NCBI GenBank assembly: GCA_023436825.1 | Contig: JAEZHS010000749.1 | Coordinates: forward strand, 1 to 15,456 | Source: Pseudomonadota bacterium | Lineage (GTDB): Bacteria > Pseudomonadota > Alphaproteobacteria > Reyranellales > Reyranellaceae | Length of the DNA stretch: 15,456 bases | Direction: 5' to 3' | In this document: piece by piece, positions 7,039 through 14,621 of the stretch | Layout of the letters: every line of letters begins with the position of its first letter | Numbering within the stretch: the stretch's first letter is position 1 | The notes under the pieces: generated by a model | The model's database searches: none | What the model saw: only the letters and a program-made list of their open reading frames with translations | What the model was told of the DNA's origin: nothing | Translations under genes and position numbers: made by a program

Positions 7039-7821
7039 ATGCGCCGCTTTCCGCCCCAACGCCTGATCTGCCTCACCGAGGAGACCGTCGAGACGCTCTA
7101 TCTGCTGGGCGAGCAGGACCGCATCGTCGGCGTCTCGGGCTACGCCGTGCGCCCGCCCGAGGTGCGGCTGAAGCCGCGGGTCAGCGCCTTCACCTCGGCG
7201 CGGCTCGACAAGATCCTGGCGCTGGAGCCGGACCTGGTGCTGGCCTTCTCCGACCTGCAGGCCGACATCGTGAGCGAGCTGGCCAAGGCCGGCATCGCCG
7301 TCCATCTCTTCAACCAGCGCGACATTGCCGGGATCTTCGCCATGATCCGCACCGTCGGCGCCTTGGTCGGCGCCGGCGACAAGGCCGAGGCGCTGGTGCG
7401 TTCGCTTGAAGCGCGGGTGATGGAGATGGCAGGCGCCAGCAAGAGCGTGTCGCGACCGCGAGTCTACTTCGAGGAATGGAACGATCCGATGATCTCCGGC
7501 ATCGGCTGGGTATCGGAGCTGATCGAGGTTGCCGGCGGGGAGGACGTCTTCGCACATCTGCGTGGTGCCGCCGCTGCACGCGACCGCATCGTGTCGTCCG
7601 AGCAGGTCATCGCAGCGCGTCCCGACGTGATCCTGGCCTCATGGTGCGGCCGCAAGGTCGTGCCGCGCCAGATCGCCGAACGACCGGGCTGGGCGTCGCT
7701 GCCTGCCGTCGCTGGCGGCCGCATCGTCGAGATCAAATCGACAATCATCCTGCAGCCCGGGCCGGCGGCGCTGACCGACGGCCTCGCTGCGCTGCGTGCC
7801 GCGCTATTACCTCGTGTGTAA
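7039..7821 (+). CDS. BtuF/FepB-like (cobalamin-type) binding protein without signal peptide
   Basis: This 260-residue protein matches the class III periplasmic-binding fold of BtuF/FepB proteins. The N-terminal block has LTEETVETLYLLGEQDRIVGVSGY, then KILALEPDLVLAFSDLQADIVSELAKAGIAVHLF, a long linking helix (GIFAMIRTVGALVG), and a second lobe with VSELIEVAGGEDVFAHL, RPDVILASWCG and RPGWASLPAVAGGRIVEI. These proteins bind corrinoids or siderophore chelates for ABC import. No signal peptide is visible: the protein starts MRRFPPQRLICL, so as annotated it would remain cytoplasmic. A TTG at 7024 would add only five residues and does not create one. No BtuC, BtuD or TonB receptor gene is adjacent and I see no cobalamin riboswitch in the 89-base upstream spacer. 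A TAGACT box at 7028-7033 may place the transcript start at the ATG. Confidence 0.75.
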   Translation: MRRFPPQRLICLTEETVETLYLLGEQDRIVGVSGYAVRPPEVRLKPRVSAFTSARLDKILALEPDLVLAFSDLQADIVSELAKAGIAVHLFNQRDIAGIFAMIRTVGALVGAGDKAEALVRSLEARVMEMAGASKSVSRPRVYFEEWNDPMISGIGWVSELIEVAGGEDVFAHLRGAAAARDRIVSSEQVIAARPDVILASWCGRKVVPRQIAERPGWASLPAVAGGRIVEIKSTIILQPGPAALTDGLAALRAALLPRV

Positions 7822-7879
7822 TTGAGGGACCGCCGCTGCGGGCTCACCTTCGGCTCGTCAAGACCCAAGGAGGGTTCAG

Positions 7880-8125
7880 ATGAGCTACCAGTCCCGCCAG
7901 CGCCTTGCCGCTCACCCCGTCGCAATGGTGACGCCGGTGTCGTCACGGTCGTCGCTACGGCATCGGCTGGCGATGACGTTCAAGATCTGGCGTACCCGAG
8001 TGTCGGCACGCCGTCATCTCGCTGCAATGGATGCTCGCAGTCTGCGTGATGCGGGAATTTCCCCAGCCGCCGCTGCCTACGAATCGGGCAAGTCGTTCTG
8101 GCAGGCATTTGGGCCGCTGCGCTAG
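7880..8125 (+). CDS. DUF1127 small basic protein
   Basis: This 81-residue basic protein ends with the DUF1127 (YjiS-like) pattern: RHRLAMTFKIWRTRVSARRHL, then LAAMDARSLRDAGISPAAAAYESGKSFW. The family is abundant in alpha- and gammaproteobacteria. Some short members bind RNA and affect phosphate, carbon or stress physiology, but the role of this one is unknown. The first 30 or so residues before the domain are low in complexity and may be disordered. An excellent ribosome site AAGGAGGG (7867-7874) lies five bases from the ATG. It follows the binding-protein gene by 58 bases and could be co-transcribed. Two hairpins and the trehalose-operon promoter begin about 60 bases downstream. Confidence 0.8.
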   Translation: MSYQSRQRLAAHPVAMVTPVSSRSSLRHRLAMTFKIWRTRVSARRHLAAMDARSLRDAGISPAAAAYESGKSFWQAFGPLR

Positions 8126-8182
8126 CAAAAGCAGCGGGCTGTTCTTTCGCCTCACAATCGCCACAACCACGCCCCCTTCTAG

Positions 8183-8207
8183 GGAACTCCCGCGCGCGAT
8201 GAGCGTT
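8183..8207 (+). promoter_or_regulatory. EcfG-type general stress promoter of the trehalose operon
   Basis: GGAAC (8183-8187), 16 bases, then CGTT (8204-8207) match the alphaproteobacterial EcfG consensus GGAAC-N16/17-CGTT exactly. The start of transcription would be near 8213-8216, giving a leader of about 110 bases before otsB. Trehalose genes are known EcfG targets in several rhizobia, which supports the reading. The -10 lies inside the loop and arm of the hairpin at 8192-8220. Confidence 0.7.
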
Positions 8208-8220
8208 AGCTCACGCGCGC
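8192..8220. terminator. 12-bp stem-loop after the DUF1127 gene
   Basis: GCGCGCG (8192-8198) plus TGAGC (8200-8204) pair with GCTCA (8209-8213) plus CGCGCGC (8214-8220) around a GTTA loop, with a single bulged A at 8199. It is a strong candidate for ending the DUF1127 transcript, although no T-tract follows. It overlaps the -10 region of the otsB promoter. Confidence 0.45.
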
Positions 8221-8223
8221 AAA

Positions 8224-8251
8224 GCGCGGTCGCGCCTTCGGGCGACCCCGC
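8224..8251. repeat. Second stem-loop in the otsB leader
   Basis: GCG-C-GGTCGC (8224-8233) pairs with GCGACC-C-CGC (8242-8251), nine pairs with one C-C mismatch and a loop rich in CTTCGG. It starts three bases (AAA) after the previous hairpin and lies wholly within the predicted 5-prime leader of the otsB transcript. Confidence 0.45.
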
Positions 8252-8325
8252 ACGCGGCGTGTCGTGGTCGAGAACCTCTTCGCGCCCGATGAAAATGTCG
8301 TAAGCGCAGAGGGGATTTTAGCTGG

Positions 8326-9084
8326 ATGACACCGCCGGATCTCGACCGGACGAACGCGCTGTTCCTCGATCTCGACGGGACCCTGCTGGAGATTGCGGAA
8401 ACGCCGGAATCGGTTGTCGTTCCGCCTGGGCTGCCGCAGTTGCTTGAGAACCTGCGTGCCGAGCTCGGCGGCGCGGTCGCCATCGTCACCGGCCGGTCGA
8501 TCGGCGTCGTCGACGATCTGCTCAATCCCTTCGTCGCCACCGCGGCTGGCGAGCATGGCGCGTCGATGCGCTATCAGGACGGCAAGATCGAGGAGATGCC
8601 CAAGGGCCTCGCCGTGCCCGAAGCCTGGCGCGAGGCCCTGGTCGCCGCAGCCGAACGCTGGCCCGGCGTGCTGGTCGAGCCCAAGCCTCATGGCGTGGCC
8701 ATCCACTATCGTCTGGTGCCCGAACGCGGCGACGATGTATGGCGGCTGGTGCGGGCCCTGGTGCCGCAGGATCATCCGTGGTTCCGTCTGTTGCCGGCGC
8801 GCGAGGCCGTCGAGATCGGACCGCGCGCGGCCTCCAAGGGCCATGCCGTCGAGCAGTTGATGAAGCGCCAGCCCTTCCAGGGGCGCCGGCCGATCTTCGT
8901 CGGCGACGACTTCACTGACGAGGCCGGCATGGAAGCGGCGCGGCAGTTCGGCGGCCAGGGCCTGCGCGTCGCCGAGGTGTTCGGCGGCCAGCCGGCGGCG
9001 GTGCGCGCCTGGCTGAAGCGCGGCGTCGAGCTGCTGAGCGGACGCAACATGCCGCCGGCCGTGTCGGCCGGAGCCGCGCCATGA
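8326..9084 (+). CDS. otsB: Trehalose-6-phosphate phosphatase
   Basis: This 252-residue HAD-superfamily phosphatase has all four motifs of OtsB: FLDLDGTL with nucleophile D15 and acid D17, IVTGRS at 53-58, the conserved lysine in ASKGHAV near 169-171, and FVGDDFTDE near 191-199. GEHG at 75-78 and the GVAIHYR block of the cap domain are also present. It removes phosphate from trehalose 6-phosphate to give trehalose, in the cytoplasm. AGAGGGG (8308-8314) lies 11 bases upstream of the ATG, a slightly long spacing. Its TGA overlaps the GH15 ATG in an ATGA junction. It is first in the otsB-GH15-otsA operon, behind an EcfG-type promoter, so induction by osmotic, desiccation or heat stress is expected. 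Confidence 0.93.
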   Translation: MTPPDLDRTNALFLDLDGTLLEIAETPESVVVPPGLPQLLENLRAELGGAVAIVTGRSIGVVDDLLNPFVATAAGEHGASMRYQDGKIEEMPKGLAVPEAWREALVAAAERWPGVLVEPKPHGVAIHYRLVPERGDDVWRLVRALVPQDHPWFRLLPAREAVEIGPRAASKGHAVEQLMKRQPFQGRRPIFVGDDFTDEAGMEAARQFGGQGLRVAEVFGGQPAAVRAWLKRGVELLSGRNMPPAVSAGAAP

Positions 9085-10867
9085 GCAGCCTCGATCTCGG
9101 CGTCATCGGCAACTGCGCCATCGCCAGCCTCGTCGACCGCAAGGGCCGGCATGTGTGGCACGGCATCGGCCGGCTCGATGGCGATCCGGTGTTCAATGCG
9201 CTGCTGGGCGGCGACGACCCGCAGGGCGGCTTCATGGATGTCGTGGTCGCGGGCGCCAAGGACGTCGGCCGCCAGCGCTACCTGCACAACACCGCCATCC
9301 TGGAGACCGTAATCGACGGCAACAGCGGCACCGTGCGCATTGTCGACTTCGCGCCGCGCTTCCGCCGCTTCGGCCGCATGTTCCGTCCGCCCATGCTGGT
9401 GCGCCGGCTCGAGCCCGTGGCCGGCCGGCCGCGTGTCACCATCCGGCTGCGGCCGACCTTCGACTACGGCACGCACAAGGCCAAGCTCACCTCGGGCAGC
9501 AACCATGCGCGCTTCTTCGGCGACACCGGGGTATTGCGGCTCACGACCGACGCGTCGATCAACTACATCCTGCACGAGACCGAGTTCTCGCTCGATCGGC
9601 CGCTCAACCTGATCGTCGGCGCCGATGAAAGCATCACCGACAATCCCGACGCGCTGACCAAGACCTTCCTCGCCGAGACCGAATCCTACTGGCACACCTG
9701 GGTGCGCGATCTCAACATCCCGTTCGACTGGCAGCAGGCGGTGATCCGGGCGGCGATCACCTTGAAGATGTGCAGCTACGAGGATACGGGTGCGGTGCTG
9801 GCGGCGCTCACCACCTCGGTGCCCGAGGCGCCCAACACGCCGCGCACCTGGGATTATCGCTTCACCTGGCTGCGCGACGCCTTCTTCACCGTGACGGCAC
9901 TCAACCGCCTGTCGGCGACGCGCACCATGGAAAGCCACGTGCGCTTCATCGTCGACGTCGTCGAGGCCGGCAGTTCGCGGGACGAGGTACACGCCATCGC
10001 GCCGCTGTTCCCGATCGCGCCGGGCACCGACACGGCGGAGCGCCTGATCGACACGCTGCCGGGCTATCGCGGCTTCGGTCCGGTGCGCACCGGTAACGCC
10101 GCCGTCATACAACGGCAGAACGACACATACGGCTCGATGGTGCTGACGGCGGCGCAGATGTTCTGGGACGAGCGCCTGCCGCGCCAGGGCGATCTCGAGC
10201 TCTATCGCCAGCTCTGCGTGGTGGGGAACGAGGCCCATCGCGCGGCGTTGACCCCGGATGCTGGCCTTTGGGAGTACCGGGAGCGCGAGGAAGTGCACAC
10301 CTTTTCCGCGGCGATGTGCTGGGCCGCGCAGCACCGGCTGGGCATGATCGCCAAGCGGGTCGGCGTCGATTCGGAAGCGCGCGAGTGGCTCGCCCGTGCC
10401 GGCGTGCTGCGCCAGGAGGTCCTGCAGCGCGGCACCACCCAGGAAGGCTGGATTTCGGGCGTGCTCGACCGCGACATGCTCGACGCTTCGTGCCTGGTGC
10501 TGCCCGAGATCGGTCTGCTGGGATCCGACGATCCGCGCTTCCACGCCACTCTCGATGTCGCCGCCAAGCGTTTGATGAAGAACGGTTTCCTGATGCGCTA
10601 CCGCGAGGCCGACGATTTCGGCAAGCCGTCCAATGCCTTCCTGCTCTGTACGTTCTGGTACATCGATGCGCTGGCCCGCGTCGGCCGTCGCCAGGAGGCC
10701 CTCGAACTCTTCAATAACCTGCTCGCCCGTCGCAACCATGTCGGGCTACTATCCGAGGATATCGATCCGAAGACCGGCGAGCTGTGGGGCAACTTTCCAC
10801 AAACATACTCGCAGGTCGGGCTGATCCTGTCGGCCATGCGCCTGTCGCGGAGCTGGGAGGAGGGGCT

Positions 10868-10883
<16 letters not shown>
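9081..10883 (+). CDS. Glycoside hydrolase family 15 (glucoamylase/trehalase-like)
   Basis: This 600-residue protein has the two-part layout of bacterial GH15: an N-terminal beta domain of about 220 residues beginning DLGVIGNCAIASLVDRKG, then an (alpha/alpha)6 barrel. Barrel landmarks are PRTWDYRFTWLRDAFFT (near 255), GLWEYRERE with the likely catalytic acid glutamate (near 397-402), HTFSAAMCWAA, and LLSEDIDPKTGELWGNFPQTYSQ, whose glutamate near 558 is the likely base. GH15 enzymes invert on release of beta-glucose from alpha-glucosides; relatives hydrolyse starch ends, isomaltose or trehalose. No signal peptide is seen, so it is cytoplasmic. It overlaps otsB by four bases and otsA by sixteen. 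Being placed between synthase and phosphatase suggests trehalose turnover, but specificity cannot be read from sequence. Confidence 0.9.
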
Positions 10884-12253
<1,370 letters not shown>

Positions 12254-12313
12254 CCGCCACCGTCGGTTGGTCGCCGGCCGCGAGGTGATGGGTTACGCTC
12301 CCATCGCCTGCCC

Positions 12314-13471
12314 ATGAGCATCATCTCGCGCCTCTCCATCTCCGGCTACCGTTCGCTGCGTGACGTCCGGCTGGAGATCGGACAGCTCACGGTCGTCACC
12401 GGCGCCAACGGCAGCGGCAAATCGAGCCTCTATCGCGCGCTGCGCCTGCTCGCCGACGTGGCGCAGGGCCGGATCATCCACTCGCTCGCCCTGGAGGGCG
12501 GTCTGCAGTCCGTGCTGTGGGCGGGGCCCGAGCAGTTCTCGCGGGCGATGAAGGCCGGGACGCAACCCGTCCAGGGGACGATGCGCAAGAATTCCGTGAG
12601 CCTGAGACTCGGCTTTTCCTCAGACGACTACGGCTTCGCCATCGATCTCGGCTTGCCAGTGCCGGGTTCCAGGCATTTCGACAAGGATCCCGTCATCAAG
12701 GTCGAAAGTCTGTGGACGGGCCTGGTCATGGGGCGTGCCAATGTCTTTGCCCAGCGCAACGGGCCGTCGGTCAGCCTTCGCAATCAGGAAGGCTCATGGC
12801 GACTGGCCTACGAGAGCCTGGCTTCCTACGACAGCATGCTGACGCACTGCAGCGATCCGCGCGACGCCGCCGAGCTGCTGCTGTTGCGCGAGAACATGCG
12901 CGGCTGGCGCTTCTACGACCATTTCCGCACCGACAGCGAGGCGCCGGCGCGGCGTCGCCAGATCGGCACACGGACGCCGGTGTTGGCATCCGATGGCGCC
13001 GACCTTGCTGCGGCCATTGCCACGATTCAGGAGGTCGGTGCCGAGGACGAGCTGACGGCGGCGGTTGCCGATGCTTTTCCTGGCGGCTCGGTCGGCGTGG
13101 ACGACGCCGGCGGCTATTTCGAGGTCGAGATGCACCAGCATGGCTTGCTGCGGCCACTCAACGCCTCCGAGCTGTCTGACGGGACCTTGCGTTATCTCCT
13201 GCTGATTGCCGCCCTGCTGTCGCCGAGACCGCCGACGCTGATGATCCTGAACGAGCCGGAGACCAGCCTGCATCCCGACCTCTTGCCGGCGCTGGCGCGG
13301 CTGATCGCCCGGGCGTCCAAGGAATGCCAGATCATCGTCGTATCGCACGCCGCGCCCTTGGTCTCCGCATTGCAGGAGGCCGGCGCCAGTCGGATCGTGC
13401 TCCAAAAGCAGCTGGGCGAGACGGTCGTGCCCGGCGAGGAACGCCCGGCGTGGAACTGGCCGTCGCGTTAA
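12314..13471 (+). CDS. AAA-family ATPase (COG4637-like, SMC/RecF-type)
   Basis: This 385-residue protein belongs to the RecF/SMC-like AAA_21 group of stand-alone ATPases. It starts ISRLSISGYRSLRDVRLEIG and has Walker A GANGSGKS at 30-37. A long middle region replaces a coiled coil. The ABC-type signature LSDGTLRYLLLIAALL precedes Walker B with LMILNEPETSLHPDLL, and VVSHAAPLV supplies the switch histidine. The asparagine in NEPE, instead of the more usual DEPE, seems normal for this subgroup. Function is unknown; relatives occur alone or with nucleases in DNA metabolism or defence, but no nuclease is adjacent here. No good ribosome site precedes the ATG. It converges on the acetyltransferase gene, sharing the four bases TTAA that contain both stop codons. 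Confidence 0.8.
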   Translation: MSIISRLSISGYRSLRDVRLEIGQLTVVTGANGSGKSSLYRALRLLADVAQGRIIHSLALEGGLQSVLWAGPEQFSRAMKAGTQPVQGTMRKNSVSLRLGFSSDDYGFAIDLGLPVPGSRHFDKDPVIKVESLWTGLVMGRANVFAQRNGPSVSLRNQEGSWRLAYESLASYDSMLTHCSDPRDAAELLLLRENMRGWRFYDHFRTDSEAPARRRQIGTRTPVLASDGADLAAAIATIQEVGAEDELTAAVADAFPGGSVGVDDAGGYFEVEMHQHGLLRPLNASELSDGTLRYLLLIAALLSPRPPTLMILNEPETSLHPDLLPALARLIARASKECQIIVVSHAAPLVSALQEAGASRIVLQKQLGETVVPGEERPAWNWPSR

Positions 13472-13968
13472 ATGGCGATGCCGAACGGCGGCGGATAGAC
13501 GACACGACCCGCGCCGCCCTGCAATGCGCCGAGCTCCAATTCGAGCGCCATGAAGGAGGCGCCGGAGAACGGCGCCTTGAGCGGCCGAGCGATCGCTGCA
13601 GAGAATCCGAAGCGCGGATAGTAGTCTTGATGGCCGAGGACAACGACCGCCTGCCAGCCACGCTCTCGCGCCTGCTGGAGTCCGGTGCGGACCAGAGCGC
13701 TGCCGATCCCGTGGCGCTGACGGTGCGGCAGCACTGCCATCGGTGCCAAGGCCAGCGCACGCAGCGGCTTGCCGCCAACGGTGACATCGAGAGCACTGAA
13801 CAGGATGTGACCGTCCACCATCGGATCGACGGCGACCAATTCAACGGCAACGAGACCCGCAGTACGCAAGTCTTCGATCAGCTTGGACTCGTCGGCGCCG
13901 CCAAACGCCATGTCATTGAGACGCCGGATCGCGCTGTCGTCGTCCGGCATGCGCTCGCGGATCACCAT
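13468..13968 (-). CDS. GNAT N-acetyltransferase, YhbS-like
   Basis: This 166-residue protein carries the GNAT acetyl-CoA loop LAPMAVLPHRQRHGIGSAL (about 73-92), with Q/R-x-x-G-x-G read as RQRHGIG, followed by GWQAVVVLGHQDYYPRFGF, the hallmark of the YhbS group (COG3153). The tail FMALELELGALQGGAGRVVYPPPF is also typical. The acetyl acceptor is unknown. The start at 13968 is preferred to the longer frame beginning at 14151 because the family sequence begins MVIRERMPDDD and the extra 61 residues are arginine-rich and overlay the toxin gene. Its ATG overlaps the toxin stop by seven bases, so it is probably translated by coupling as the third gene of the antitoxin-toxin operon. Confidence 0.85.
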   Translation of the reverse strand: MVIRERMPDDDSAIRRLNDMAFGGADESKLIEDLRTAGLVAVELVAVDPMVDGHILFSALDVTVGGKPLRALALAPMAVLPHRQRHGIGSALVRTGLQQARERGWQAVVVLGHQDYYPRFGFSAAIARPLKAPFSGASFMALELELGALQGGAGRVVYPPPFGIAI

Positions 13969-14348
13969 AGGCGCCTGACGCCATAGTCCTCGAAAGCGCG
14001 TTCGTTGGACACAAGAACAAGATCTTCGCGCATCGCCTGGGCGACCAGCATCCTGTCGAATGGGTCGCGATGCTGGCCGGGAAGAGCGCCTGCGATCTGG
14101 CCGTGCAGCACCGAGACGGGCAGTGGTGTGAACTGTTGGCTTTCGATGCACGACATCACGTCAGCTGCAACGAGGTCCGCTTCAGGCAGCTTGCCCAGCC
14201 GATGCTTTGTCGCGATCTCCCATGCCGAGGCGGCGCTCACATGCACGTCGGGGCCGGATTGATCGATCTCCATGCGGACGCGCCTCGGTAAGGACGGATG
14301 TCCGGCCAGCCACCATAGGAATGCGTGCGTATCGAGGAGCAGCCGCAT
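13962..14348 (-). CDS. vapC: VapC-type PIN-domain toxin (ribonuclease)
   Basis: This 128-residue PIN protein begins RLLLDTHAFLWWLAG with the first metal-binding acid D6. E44 lies in SAASAWEIATK, and D95 and D98 in HRDPFDRMLVAQA complete the acidic cluster. The LVSNERAFEDYGVRRLW end is usual for the DTHAFLWW subgroup. PIN toxins cut tRNA, rRNA or mRNA with magnesium or manganese; the target here is unknown. Three bases separate it from the upstream antitoxin stop codon, and it overlaps the acetyltransferase start, so the three genes form one transcript. All expected acidic residues are present, so it is probably active when free of antitoxin. Confidence 0.9.
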   Translation of the reverse strand: MRLLLDTHAFLWWLAGHPSLPRRVRMEIDQSGPDVHVSAASAWEIATKHRLGKLPEADLVAADVMSCIESQQFTPLPVSVLHGQIAGALPGQHRDPFDRMLVAQAMREDLVLVSNERAFEDYGVRRLW

Positions 14349-14351
14349 GAC

Positions 14352-14585
14352 TTACTCCCAACGCTTCAGCTCGTCCTCGGGTAGTGGTTCGAAGAACTCA
14401 GGCCCGATCTTGATCCGACCCTTGAGGGCGCCGAACTTCCGCTTCGGCTTGGCCTTGGGCGTCATCGGAACGATCTTCGCGACGGGATCCTTGCCGCGGG
14501 CGAGCACGATCTCCTCGCCGGCTTCCGCACGGGCGACGAGCTTCGAGAGATTCGTCTTCGCGGCATGGATCGTATACGTGGGCAT
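14352..14585 (-). CDS. Phd/YefM-family antitoxin
   Basis: This 77-residue protein has the Phd/YefM pattern: YTIHAAKTNLSKLVARAEAGEEIVLARGKDPVAKIVPM forms the DNA-binding and dimer domain (residues 4-42), followed by a lysine-rich linker and a C-terminal toxin-binding tail EFFEPLPEDELKRWE. It would neutralise the PIN toxin and, with it, repress the operon by binding the palindrome at 14596-14616. The ATG at 14585 has no Shine-Dalgarno sequence: the preceding bases read TATGTCCCC. The predicted promoter places transcription start at or within a base or two of the ATG, so a leaderless mRNA is expected. It is complete and first in the operon. Confidence 0.9.
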   Translation of the reverse strand: MPTYTIHAAKTNLSKLVARAEAGEEIVLARGKDPVAKIVPMTPKAKPKRKFGALKGRIKIGPEFFEPLPEDELKRWE

Positions 14586-14592
14586 GGGGACA

Positions 14593-14621
14593 TATTTAGC
14601 TAATCAAATTAGCTAATTCAA
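14593..14621 (-). promoter_or_regulatory. Promoter of the antitoxin-toxin operon
   Basis: Read on the minus strand, TTGAAT (14621-14616) and TAAATA (14598-14593) are exactly 17 bases apart. The start of transcription would fall near 14586, next to the antitoxin ATG at 14585. The -35 contains the TGA stop codon of the CoA-transferase gene (14620-14618). Match to consensus is moderate (4/6 and 3/6), but position and operator overlap support it. Confidence 0.45.
14596..14616. promoter_or_regulatory. Operator of the antitoxin-toxin operon
   Basis: TTAGCTAAT (14596-14604) and ATTAGCTAA (14608-14616) are perfect 9-bp inverted repeats separated by CAA. Each half also contains the self-palindrome TTAGCTAA, so the site can be read as two dyads with centres 12 bases apart, fitting cooperative binding of two antitoxin dimers. 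It fills the promoter spacer. Confidence 0.75.

Noticed and set aside
8772..10739. 655-residue minus-strand open frame opposite the GH15 gene
   Set aside because: No family motifs and no ribosome site; GH15 and OtsB on the plus strand carry all catalytic motifs.
10784..10867. 28-residue upstream extension of OtsA
   Set aside because: It overlays the end of GH15, and the OtsA family starts at MARIVIVSNRVP with a strong ribosome site just before it.
13969..14151. N-terminal extension of the acetyltransferase
   Set aside because: The extension is arginine-rich, overlays the toxin gene in another frame and is not part of the GNAT fold; the 13968 start fits the family and the overlap.
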